NCBI RefSeq assembly: GCF_002127535.1
Contig: NZ_MUBJ01000011.1
Location: forward strand, 1-64,000
From: Xenorhabdus vietnamensis
Lineage (GTDB): Bacteria > Pseudomonadota > Gammaproteobacteria > Enterobacterales > Enterobacteriaceae
Reading direction: 5' to 3'
Length of the DNA: 64,000 bases
In this document: piece by piece, positions 44,483-52,579 of the stretch
Layout: the number at the start of each line of letters is the position of its first letter
Numbering within the stretch: position 1 is the stretch's first letter
Position numbers and translations under genes: made by a program
Notes under the pieces: generated by a model
Told to the model about the DNA's origin: nothing
Database searches by the model: none
What the model saw: only the letters and a program-made list of their open reading frames with translations

Positions 44483-45916
44483 ATGAAAAAAAAACAAATA
44501 AATCAAAAGGATGTTGATAATCTTATCACCTTGATTGGTGGAAGAGAGAATATTGCTTCCGTCAGTCATTGTATTACTCGCCTCAGATTCGTTCTTAATA
44601 CACCAGAAAATGCCGACGCCAAAGCCATCGAGGAATTGCCTATGGTTAAGGGGTGTTTCACCAATGCCGGGCAATTTCAGGTGGTGATTGGGACGAATGT
44701 GGATGTCTATTATAAAGCCCTGCTTGAAACCACAGGGAAACAATCTGTTAATAAAGAAGATGTTAAACAAGCTGCTCGTCAAAATATGAAATGGTATGAA
44801 AATGCAATTTCACATTTTGCTGAGATCTTTTTTCCATTACTGCCCGCCCTGATCAGTGGCGGTTTAATTCTTGGTTTTCGTAACCTGATCGGGGATATCC
44901 CATTTAGTGAAGATAAATCGCTCGCTCAACTCTATCCTGTTTGGCACAGTATCTATGATTTTCTCTGGCTCATCGGTGAAGCGATATTTTTCTACCTCCC
45001 TGTAGGTATCTGTTGGTCTGCCGTTAAAAAGATGGGCGGAACGCCAATTCTGGGGATTATTCTCGGAATTACGCTGGTTTCTCCGCAATTGATGAATGCT
45101 TATCTGCTGGGGCAGCAAGCGCCCGAAGTCTGGAATTTCGGCTGGTTTACAATTTCTAAAGTCGGTTATCAGGCACAGGTTATTCCTTCTTTATTGGCAG
45201 GTCTAACATTGGGATGGATTGAAACGCGGCTGAAAAAATGGGTACCAGACTACCTTTACCTTGTTATTGTTCCTGTAACTTCTCTACTACTGGCAGTTTT
45301 CCTTGCTCATGCTCTGATTGGCCCTGCCGGACGTGCTATCGGGGATGGCGTTGCCTGGGCAGTCAAAGGATTAATGACCGGCAGCTTCGCTCCCATCGGA
45401 GCCGCCTTGTTTGGTTTCTTTTATGCTCCTCTGGTGATTACAGGGGTACACCAAACAACGCTGGCAATCGACCTGCAAATGATCCAAAGCACCGGGGGAA
45501 CCCCAATCTGGCCTATTATTGCGTTGTCTAATATTGCTCAAGGTTCTGCGGTTGCCGGAATTATCTGGGCCAGTAAGAAACAAAAGGAACGCGAGGTTTC
45601 TATTCCCGCGGCAATTTCAGCCTATCTGGGTGTAACTGAACCAGCCATGTATGGTATCAACCTCAAATACCGTTACCCAATGTTCTGCGCGATGATTGGC
45701 TCGGCTCTGGCCGGGCTGATTTGTGGGCTTAATCATGTGACTGCTAATGGCATCGGTGTTGGAGGGATTCCGGGAATTCTTTCTATCAAGCCTCAGTTTT
45801 GGATGATTTATCTTATTGCTATGCTCGTCACAATTATTGTGCCATTCCTGCTGACCGTTATAAGTTATCGTAGAAATGAACGCAAAGCGACCTTACCCAA
45901 TGAAATAGCCAATTAA
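44483..45916 (+). CDS. treB: PTS trehalose transporter subunit IIBC, TreB
   Basis: 477 residues (E. coli 473), ATG behind AAGGAGAAAAGG. It imports trehalose as trehalose-6-phosphate. The IIB domain comes first, with the phospho-cysteine in SVSHCITRLRF (about residue 35). The membrane IIC domain starts near 105 and contains GVHQTTLAIDLQMI and PAAISAYLGVTEPAMYGINLKY, the sugar-binding region. treC follows 18 bp later. treR is not adjacent. Trehalose is the main insect blood sugar, which fits an insect-associated host. Confidence 0.96.
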   Translation: MKKKQINQKDVDNLITLIGGRENIASVSHCITRLRFVLNTPENADAKAIEELPMVKGCFTNAGQFQVVIGTNVDVYYKALLETTGKQSVNKEDVKQAARQNMKWYENAISHFAEIFFPLLPALISGGLILGFRNLIGDIPFSEDKSLAQLYPVWHSIYDFLWLIGEAIFFYLPVGICWSAVKKMGGTPILGIILGITLVSPQLMNAYLLGQQAPEVWNFGWFTISKVGYQAQVIPSLLAGLTLGWIETRLKKWVPDYLYLVIVPVTSLLLAVFLAHALIGPAGRAIGDGVAWAVKGLMTGSFAPIGAALFGFFYAPLVITGVHQTTLAIDLQMIQSTGGTPIWPIIALSNIAQGSAVAGIIWASKKQKEREVSIPAAISAYLGVTEPAMYGINLKYRYPMFCAMIGSALAGLICGLNHVTANGIGVGGIPGILSIKPQFWMIYLIAMLVTIIVPFLLTVISYRRNERKATLPNEIAN

Positions 45917-45934
45917 TTTTGCAGGTATCTATTT

Positions 45935-47599
45935 ATGACGGAACAAAAACCATGGTGGATGGATAGCGTTATCTACCAAATTTATCCAAAAAGTTTTCAG
46001 GATAGTACCGGTTGCGGCACAGGAGATATCAACGGGATCACCCAACGGCTGGATTATCTACAGCGGCTCGGTGTTGATGCCATTTGGATCACTCCAATTT
46101 ATCCATCTCCACAAGTTGATAATGGCTATGATGTCGCCGATTATTGTGCCATCAATCCTGATTATGGCTCCATGGAGGACTTTGATAATTTGGTGAAAAA
46201 TGCCCACGACCGGGGCATGCGCATCATTTTGGATATGGTTTTCAATCATACTTCAACCCAACATCCGTGGTTCCAAGCCGCGCAGGACGTTGATAGCCCT
46301 TACCGTCAGTTTTATATCTGGCAGGATGGCTCTGAAAACTCTTTGCCCAATAACTGGAAATCTAAATTCGGCGGTAACGCGTGGCAATGGCACGCGGAAA
46401 GTCAACAATATTACCTTCACCTGTTTGCAGTAGAACAAGCTGATTTAAATTGGGAACATGAACCAGTTCGCGCCGAGCTGAAAAAAATCTGTGAGTTCTG
46501 GGCTGATCGTGGTGTTGATGGCTTACGGTTGGATGTCATTAATCTTGTCTCAAAACAGCAGGACTATCCTGATGATAATCACGGCGATGGCCGTCGATTC
46601 TACACAGATGGCCCACGGATACATGAATTTTTGCAGGAAATGAGCCGTGATGTCCTCCAACCCAAGGGATTGATGACCGTCGGTGAAATGTCCTCCACGG
46701 GCCTGGAGCACTGTCAACGCTATGGGGCTCTCGACGGAACCGCGCTGTCCATGACGTTTAATTTTCACCATCTAAAAGTTGATTATCCAAATGGGGAAAA
46801 ATGGACTCTCGCAAAACCAGATTATGTTGAGCTGAAAAAGATTTTCTCAACTTGGCAGCAAGGCATGCACCAAAAAGCGTGGAATGCACTCTTCTGGTGT
46901 AATCATGATCAACCTCGCATTGTTTCTCGATTTGGGGATGAGCAGCAGTACCACAAAATATCCGCAAAAATGCTGGCAATGGTACTGCATGGTATGCAAG
47001 GTACGCCTTATATCTATCAGGGTGAAGAGTTGGGCATGACAAATCCTCACTTTACGCACATTGAGGACTATCGGGATATTGAAAGCCTGAATATGTATCA
47101 GGAGCGTATTGAGAAAGGCATGCAACCAGAAGATATACTGGCAATTCTAGCGCAGAAATCCCGTGACAACAGCCGAACCCCCATGCAGTGGAATGATTCT
47201 GTAAATGCAGGATTCACCACAGGAACGCCGTGGATTGCGCCTTGCCATAATTATTCAGAGATCAACGCCGAAACCGCATTACAGGATGAAGATTCCATCT
47301 TCTATTGCTACCACAATTTGATTAAATTGAGAAAGCAGCAACCCATTCTGACATATGGTGATTACTTGGATCTGTTGCCAGAGCACCCCTCTCTGTGGTG
47401 TTATCTGCGTCGTTGGCAGGATCAAACCCTGCTGGTCATTGCAAATCTAAGTGATGAAACGCAACTTTGGTCTCCAGAACCGTCTCTTTCAAACAAAGAA
47501 TGGCAGGTACTAATAAGTAATTATTCATCTTCTGCAAAGATAGATCATGAAATAAAAATTAAACCTTATGAGTCAATATACTTACTTTCTACACAATAA
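45935..47599 (+). CDS. treC: alpha,alpha-phosphotrehalase TreC
   Basis: 554 residues (E. coli 551), GH13 family. It hydrolyses trehalose-6-phosphate to glucose and glucose-6-phosphate in the cytosol. GH13 regions are visible: DMVFNHTSTQHPW, the nucleophile in GLRLDVINLVSK, the acid/base in TVGEMSSTG, and WCNHDQPRIVSRFGD. The N-terminal WWMDSVIYQIYPKSFQDS is typical of oligo-1,6-glucosidase-like enzymes. It forms a two-gene operon with treB and ends at a hairpin. Confidence 0.96.
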   Translation: MTEQKPWWMDSVIYQIYPKSFQDSTGCGTGDINGITQRLDYLQRLGVDAIWITPIYPSPQVDNGYDVADYCAINPDYGSMEDFDNLVKNAHDRGMRIILDMVFNHTSTQHPWFQAAQDVDSPYRQFYIWQDGSENSLPNNWKSKFGGNAWQWHAESQQYYLHLFAVEQADLNWEHEPVRAELKKICEFWADRGVDGLRLDVINLVSKQQDYPDDNHGDGRRFYTDGPRIHEFLQEMSRDVLQPKGLMTVGEMSSTGLEHCQRYGALDGTALSMTFNFHHLKVDYPNGEKWTLAKPDYVELKKIFSTWQQGMHQKAWNALFWCNHDQPRIVSRFGDEQQYHKISAKMLAMVLHGMQGTPYIYQGEELGMTNPHFTHIEDYRDIESLNMYQERIEKGMQPEDILAILAQKSRDNSRTPMQWNDSVNAGFTTGTPWIAPCHNYSEINAETALQDEDSIFYCYHNLIKLRKQQPILTYGDYLDLLPEHPSLWCYLRRWQDQTLLVIANLSDETQLWSPEPSLSNKEWQVLISNYSSSAKIDHEIKIKPYESIYLLSTQ

Positions 47600-47635
47600 T
47601 TTTTATGTCATATAATTTGTCATAAGATATTTTAG

Positions 47636-47673
47636 ATACTCTACCTCGCTAAGAATAAAGCGAGGTAGAGTAT
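47636..47673. terminator. hairpin after treC
   Basis: Perfect 15-bp inverted repeat ATACTCTACCTCGCT / AGCGAGGTAGAGTAT with an 8-base loop, 37 bp after the treC stop. The T-tract is poor, so termination is probable but may be inefficient. Confidence 0.65.
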
Positions 47674-47865
47674 AATCTATAGAAAACATTAATAGTGCTA
47701 ATCGCAGGTCAAATAAAACATAAGTAAACATCATGTTTTATTGAAATTAATAACAAATAAAAAATACACATTAGATCATATATGATATTTTATAATTTAC
47801 GCCACACTTTAAAAGTGATATATAAGCAGAAAGATGCAATTTCCTTTTAACAAGGAGAGCTAATC

Positions 47866-49200
47866 ATGAATAAAATCATAAATCTAATTCTAGTTAACAG
47901 CACAAATTCCGTTTGGAAAAAAACGTTAAAAAACTATCAGAATGTGGATGTTTCAAACTTCCCAGAATCCATCAAATCTAAAAAAGATCGTTACTTCTCT
48001 ATTTCATATGATGATAACAATATAACTGATTGTAATTTTGAAATAAAATATCAAATAATGGATTCTCAAAATAATAGTTTTATAATACGAGGAAGGTATA
48101 AAATAGAAATTGGAAGATTCGATTTAGAAATTTACCTAGATAATTTAGAAACAAGAAACCATAAGAAAGACTCTATAGTCAGCCTTGCGTGGAAACCAAA
48201 TGAATTGGTTCATTTCTTTCTTATTGGTGATGCTGGTAATTATATAGGTCCTGATATAAATACCGAATCTTGGATGCAAGACCATCGCAATATACTGGGA
48301 GAACTTCCTATAAATAAACTTTGTATTCCGGGTTCCCATGATGCAGGAATGAGTGCAGTGACATGGAAAACCTTTTTGGCTGCTAAATGCAATACTCTCA
48401 CTCAATCTAATAATGTCTTAGGGCAATTGAAACTCGGTATAAGATACTTTGATATTAGGCCTGTCCTTAGTGATGGAGAATTCTTTACTGGTCACTATAG
48501 AAATATAGCCATATGGGAAGGTGCAAATGGTGAATCAATTAAATCTATTATTGATGGAATTAATTTGTTTACGGAGTCTCATAATGAGCTGATAATAATA
48601 AGGCTTGATCATTCCCTCAATTTAGATGTAGGTTTACTTAAAAAATATCGTCCTTTTAACCAAAAGGATTGGTTTGTTTTATTCGATCAATTAGCTAACA
48701 TTAAACACTTATACTATCATAATGGTAAGAAAGATATTTCTGAATCAACTTTAAATACCTTGACCAATGATGGAACTCGTCCTGCCGTTTTATTCTTTAT
48801 AGAAAATAAAAAAGCCGTTGTTGATCTTGGTAAGTATAAAAACGCAGGTTTTTTTTATCTTAGTGAGTTAGGCATGTATCATCTTTACTCTAATACAAAT
48901 AGCGTATTTCAAATGGGTTCAGACCAAATTAAAAAGATGAATGACTATTCTCCAAAACAATATTTTGAATTATCATGGATACTAACTCAAAGTCCTGCGC
49001 AAGCAACGACGTGTGCTACAACACTCACCTCTGATATTAAGCATTTGGCAAATGAAGCAAATGATAAATTAGTTACATATCTTCACCAGCATATTACAGA
49101 CACGGTGTATCCTAATATCATTCTTATTGATAATGTGAGAGATACTGTAGCCGCAACTTTTTCTCTAGCTATCAATTGGAGAATATCTTCTTCTAAATAA
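47866..49200 (+). CDS. PI-PLC X-domain phospholipase, putative exotoxin
   Basis: 444 residues, ATG behind AAGGAGAGC. The PI-PLC X domain begins near residue 140 (WMQDHRN) and has both catalytic histidines: PGSHDAG with His158 and FTGHYRN with His210. LGIRYFDIRPV and HNELIIIRLDHS are the typical second and third blocks. The first roughly 135 residues form a separate beta-rich-looking domain I cannot assign. There is no signal peptide. Bacterial enzymes of this type cleave phosphatidylinositol or GPI anchors of eukaryotic cells, so a host-directed role is plausible. It is isolated, with AT-rich flanks. Confidence 0.85.
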   Translation: MNKIINLILVNSTNSVWKKTLKNYQNVDVSNFPESIKSKKDRYFSISYDDNNITDCNFEIKYQIMDSQNNSFIIRGRYKIEIGRFDLEIYLDNLETRNHKKDSIVSLAWKPNELVHFFLIGDAGNYIGPDINTESWMQDHRNILGELPINKLCIPGSHDAGMSAVTWKTFLAAKCNTLTQSNNVLGQLKLGIRYFDIRPVLSDGEFFTGHYRNIAIWEGANGESIKSIIDGINLFTESHNELIIIRLDHSLNLDVGLLKKYRPFNQKDWFVLFDQLANIKHLYYHNGKKDISESTLNTLTNDGTRPAVLFFIENKKAVVDLGKYKNAGFFYLSELGMYHLYSNTNSVFQMGSDQIKKMNDYSPKQYFELSWILTQSPAQATTCATTLTSDIKHLANEANDKLVTYLHQHITDTVYPNIILIDNVRDTVAATFSLAINWRISSSK

Positions 49201-49319
49201 GAATAGAAAATATGTCCTTTAACATTGCTCTTGTTGATATGTAGCTATATTTTCATGCAATGGCACCTATACAAAATCTGTGCCATACTTTTTTAGTCTC
49301 AAACAAGGAGTATGCCATT

Positions 49320-49799
49320 ATGCTTTACTCAAAATACTTAACTTATTTGGGGGCAAGCTGTTTACTATTATCAGCCTTTGCACAAGCGCAAGCACCATCT
49401 CAACAATTATCCCCAAGTCAGAAGCAATACCTGCAACAACAAATTAATGAACAAACGACAGATAAATCTGCTCTGCCAATGGTAAAGGATTGGTCAGATG
49501 CCAAAAAAGTGGCCGAGTTTATTTGTCGCCCTTTTGCTTTGCCCATCATTAAGCAACATTACAAAGATGCTGATAAAGTTTTCCTTGGTGACGTGTCACC
49601 GGATAGCATGAGACTAGAACACTCTTCTGAGTTGAACGGTATAGGTATGTATAGGACAGATGATGGCTGGCACGATATTCGATTCTCCTGCAAATTAAAT
49701 GCAGCCGGCAAAGCCCAGTCATTCAAGTTTGAAAAAATTGTGACACCAAAATTGCAGACTGGACCGGGGCCTGTCGTTCCTCCCCACAAGGAGAAGTAA
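49320..49799 (+). CDS. hypothetical secreted protein
   Basis: 159 residues from ATG 49320 behind AAGGAG (9-base spacing). Signal peptide 1-25 (MLYSKYLTYLGASCLLLSAFAQAQA). The mature protein starts with a Gln/Pro-rich stretch, then has two cysteines (EFICRPF and RFSCKLN) likely to pair, and a Pro-rich C-terminus. No family recognised. The next ATG follows its TAA stop with no gap, so it is co-translated with the LprI-like gene. Confidence 0.7.
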   Translation: MLYSKYLTYLGASCLLLSAFAQAQAPSQQLSPSQKQYLQQQINEQTTDKSALPMVKDWSDAKKVAEFICRPFALPIIKQHYKDADKVFLGDVSPDSMRLEHSSELNGIGMYRTDDGWHDIRFSCKLNAAGKAQSFKFEKIVTPKLQTGPGPVVPPHKEK

Positions 49800-50126
49800 A
49801 TGAAATATCTCTGGTTTATGTTACTTACCTTCACTCCCCTGAATTTTGCTGCCAGTTTTGACTGTACAAATGCCAAAACGCCGGATGAAAAAGTAATTTG
49901 TTCAAATTTAAAACTGAATGATCTGGATGTGGAAATGAGCGTGAAATATCATTTTCTGCGGGGGTTGTTCGCCATGGGAGTATCAGGCGAGATGTATGAT
50001 AGCCAAACTGCATGGCTGAAACAGCGCCAAAAATGTAAGGGTAATACTGCCTGTTTATTGCAAAGTTACCATCAACGCATTAATCAACTTGATAAACTGT
50101 ATGATTTAATAGAGAAACCACTTTGA
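49800..50126 (+). CDS. LprI-like secreted protein (DUF1311)
   Basis: 108 residues, signal peptide about 1-18 (MKYLWFMLLTFTPLNFAA). The mature sequence fits the LprI/DUF1311 pattern: SFDCTNAKTPDEKVICSNLKLNDLDVEM, then W-x3-R-x2-C and CLLQSYHQRINQLDKLY. Four cysteines are conserved. LprI of Mycobacterium inhibits lysozyme, so defence of the wall against host or rival lysozymes is possible. It begins immediately at the stop of the preceding secreted-protein gene and ends in a strong terminator. The pair is a small operon. Confidence 0.8.
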   Translation: MKYLWFMLLTFTPLNFAASFDCTNAKTPDEKVICSNLKLNDLDVEMSVKYHFLRGLFAMGVSGEMYDSQTAWLKQRQKCKGNTACLLQSYHQRINQLDKLYDLIEKPL

Positions 50127-50141
50127 TAGTCAATATTCAGG

Positions 50142-50176
50142 AACTCAGGGAAAGATTATCTTTCCCTGAGTTTTTT
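50142..50176 (+). terminator. intrinsic terminator after the LprI-like gene
   Basis: Stem AACTCAGGGAAAGA / TCTTTCCCTGAGTT followed by six T residues, 16 bp after the stop codon. Confidence 0.88.
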
Positions 50177-50387
50177 ATAAGAAATGATGTAACAGTACTG
50201 AAGCATGAAGGTTTACCTCTTAACGAAGCAAAACGCTCTTAAAGACATATTACTATTATCGAAAAAACCAGACAGATTGTGCATCTAAACCAAGTTTATC
50301 GTATATTTGCCCGCCAATACCGGAAATAGACTTGAAACAACATCTTTTTCAACATCAACCAGAATTATTGCCAAGCAATAAACGCAA

Positions 50388-50837
50388 CTACTCTTTCTTA
50401 TAAATGTCAGGGCGAACTATTTGCCAAACACCATTTTCACGATTAACGGGAGAATAGCCGAATTTTTCATATAACCAAGGTGCCGTTGACGTCACGAGCA
50501 TAATTCTCCGTAACCGTTGTATAACAGGATGAGATTGGCAACACATCATCAACCATCGACCTAGTTGTTGTTTCTGGTATTCTTCTAATACGTAAACATC
50601 ACATAAATAGCCAAAAGTTGCAAAATCTGTCACGAGTCTGGCAAATCCTATTTGGACTTTACTTTTATACAACCCAAACGTCAGACTGTTTTCAATAGAG
50701 TGCTGTACTGTTTCGAAATCAATTCCTTCTGCCCAACGGGAGCGTGTAAGAAATTGGTGAACAGCAGTGATATCTAATAGCGATTTGTCTGTTGAAACTT
50801 GATAGCTTTCTTTTTGCCAATGGAAGTGTTGTTCCAT
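50388..50837 (-). CDS. GNAT-family N-acetyltransferase
   Basis: 149 residues from ATG 50837, which has GGAG upstream; a start 15 codons earlier is less likely. It belongs to the small GNAT group with VYVLEEYQKQQLGRWLM, an R/Q-x2-G-x-G/A-like acetyl-CoA loop, preceded by QIGFARLVTDFATFGYLCDVYV. The C-terminus has APWLYEKFGYSPVN, the usual YxxxGF motif. Substrate unknown. Divergent neighbours are the LprI-like gene side and an NTF2-like gene on the same strand. Confidence 0.87.
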   Translation of the reverse strand: MEQHFHWQKESYQVSTDKSLLDITAVHQFLTRSRWAEGIDFETVQHSIENSLTFGLYKSKVQIGFARLVTDFATFGYLCDVYVLEEYQKQQLGRWLMMCCQSHPVIQRLRRIMLVTSTAPWLYEKFGYSPVNRENGVWQIVRPDIYKKE

Positions 50838-50998
50838 ATTTTTATTCTCCAATATAGCACCATTCAGTATATTGAAATTCATATGAACCGGAGAAATGGT
50901 TATTAAAATGTGTTTAACTGTGGCCAGTCTTAGCTGACCACCAGAACCCAGAAATATCCTTTCTTATAGATAATTGTATTTGTCTACAAAAAAGACCA

Positions 50999-51466
50999 TT
51001 AAAGCCCGTATTCGGAAAGTCCGGGGTGATCATCAGGCCTGCGTCCCAGCGGCCACAAGAAGAAGCGTTCTTCTTCCCTGATCGGCATATCATTAATACA
51101 GGCATATCTGTTGATCATAAGTCCTTGTTCGTTAAACTCCCAGTTTTCATTGCCATAACTACGATACCAGTTTCCTAAATCATCATGCCATTCATAGGCG
51201 AACCTGACAGCAATGCGGTTCGCATCATAGGCCCACAACTCTTTAATCAATCGATATTCTAGCTCTCTTGACCATTTTCGGCGTAAAAATTCCACTACAG
51301 CTTCACGCCCATCAACAAACTCTGCACGATTGCGCCAATGAGTATCCGGAGCATATACACCTGAAACTCTCTCAGGGTCACAACTGTTCCATGCATCTTC
51401 AGCCAGACGTACTTTTTCAGTCGCTGTTTCCTTGTTGAAAGGAGGTAATGGAGGACGGATTTGCAT
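50999..51466 (-). CDS. DUF1348 NTF2-like protein
   Basis: 155 residues, cone-shaped NTF2/SnoaL fold family DUF1348. The pattern [31 protein letters not shown] at the start and [25 protein letters not shown] in the middle are characteristic. [24 protein letters not shown] is the next conserved block. Probably a small enzyme or binding protein of unknown substrate. It is divergent from a TetR-family gene and shares its operator region, so TetR probably represses it. Confidence 0.87.
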   Translation of the reverse strand: MQIRPPLPPFNKETATEKVRLAEDAWNSCDPERVSGVYAPDTHWRNRAEFVDGREAVVEFLRRKWSRELEYRLIKELWAYDANRIAVRFAYEWHDDLGNWYRSYGNENWEFNEQGLMINRYACINDMPIREEERFFLWPLGRRPDDHPGLSEYGL

Positions 51467-51486
51467 AATGTTACTCCTTGTTAGTT

Positions 51487-51546
51487 AAGTAGACAGAGTT
51501 GTCTACTCATTTTTATCGTAATACAAGTAGACAACTCTGTCTACTT
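51487..51546. promoter_or_regulatory. two 18-bp palindromic operators for the adjacent TetR regulator
   Basis: GTAGACAGAGTTGTCTAC (51489-51506) and GTAGACAACTCTGTCTAC (51527-51544) are each palindromes with a 4-base centre, and each is the reverse complement of the other. They are 38 bp apart centre to centre and lie between the divergent NTF2-like and TetR genes. Two symmetric TetR dimers are the obvious occupants. Confidence 0.85.
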
Positions 51547-51574
51547 GTCCGATAATTTTATTAAAGGAGCCACC

Positions 51575-52141
51575 ATGCCAAAAAAAATCTCAACTGCACG
51601 TGAACGTATTCTCCAAGTTTCCCATGATCTCTTTTATCAGGAAGGGATTAGAGCAACAGGGATAGACCGTATCATCAAAGAAGCCTGTGTCACCAAAGTC
51701 ACCTTCTATCGGCATTTCCCCTCTAAAAATGATTTGATTATGGCTTTTCTCGAATACAGACATCAGCGCTGGATTAATTGGTTCAGTACGACGTTATCTG
51801 CTGAAATGTCTGTCTATGGAACCCTCATAAAAGCGCTTCCGGCAGTACTGAAGAAATGGTTTATAAGCACAGAATTCCGCGGCTGTGCTTTTATCAATTC
51901 TGTGGTTGAATTTTCTCAGGCATTACCTGAAATACAGCCTGTCGTGCAATCTCATAAGCAGGAAATGACAGAAATTCTCGCTGAATTCCTGCCCGCCACA
52001 TCTGAAAAATTGGCACTAGCTAAACAAATTACATTGCTCATCGATGGAGCCATTGTCATGGCGCAATATGGTGAAGAGGGTAATCAAGTTACATCTCTAG
52101 TGGAGAAATGGTTGTCATCGAATTCGGAGCTTCAGAATTAG
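51575..52141 (+). CDS. TetR/AcrR-family repressor
   Basis: 188 residues from ATG 51575 behind AAAGGAG; an earlier in-frame ATG at 51545 overlaps the operator. The N-terminal HTH is typical: ARERILQVSHDLFYQEGIRATGIDRIIKEACVTKVTFYRHFPSKNDLI. The C-terminal ligand domain contains RGCAFINSVVEFSQALPEIQPVV, found in TetR regulators of small oxidoreductase or NTF2-like genes. It faces away from the DUF1348 gene across two palindromes and very likely represses both. Confidence 0.9.
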   Translation: MPKKISTARERILQVSHDLFYQEGIRATGIDRIIKEACVTKVTFYRHFPSKNDLIMAFLEYRHQRWINWFSTTLSAEMSVYGTLIKALPAVLKKWFISTEFRGCAFINSVVEFSQALPEIQPVVQSHKQEMTEILAEFLPATSEKLALAKQITLLIDGAIVMAQYGEEGNQVTSLVEKWLSSNSELQN

Positions 52142-52260
52142 TGAACACTGTCAGTAAAAATCGTACCGAATTCATCGCTTACAGCTCATTCATTTGATTG
52201 ATTAATTCATTTGAAAATAAGGAATTTTTAGGCTTAATGTGGATATATTCGGACAATGCG

Positions 52261-52355
52261 TGGCGGAAAATCACAGGAGTCGAACCTGCCAAGGGTCGCT
52301 GGCAACCCCATCTGGATTTGAAGTCCAGCCGCCCCACCGGGGACGATGATTTTCC
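52261..52355 (-). tRNA. selC: tRNA-Sec (selC)
   Basis: 95 nt on the minus strand, including the encoded CCA. The acceptor stem GGAAAATC pairs with GATTTTCC, and the anticodon loop CTTCAAA carries the UCA anticodon. The long variable arm and the 8-bp acceptor stem are hallmarks of bacterial tRNA-Sec, and the sequence is close to E. coli selC. Its 3' end faces the accessory region to the left. selC is a frequent island integration site in enteric bacteria. Confidence 0.95.
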
Positions 52356-52579
52356 ATTAAATAAATTGATGAGCGGGGATTATAGCGCGTCTCTAGTCAT
52401 ATCTAAACTTCTCTATGACTTCTCAGATCTCTGATAGAAATAGAGCCTATTTACTCGCAGAAAAGTGCGGCATTAGCATTGAACTCACGGTATCTTATCC
52501 CCATCTATCGTCAACAACCCATTGGGATATAGGGCAGGTTTCGGCCTATATACTCAACTACACATATAAGGCGCTCATT

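Noticed and set aside
50200-50387. Possible decayed coding stretch (EGLPLNEAKRS, then TIIEKTRQIVHLNQVYRIFARQYRK)
   Set aside because: It looks protein-like for short runs, but stops interrupt it and I could not match it to a family.
52198-52434. 78-codon open frame across 52.2-52.4 kb
   Set aside because: It reads through the tRNA-Sec gene and has no ribosome binding site.
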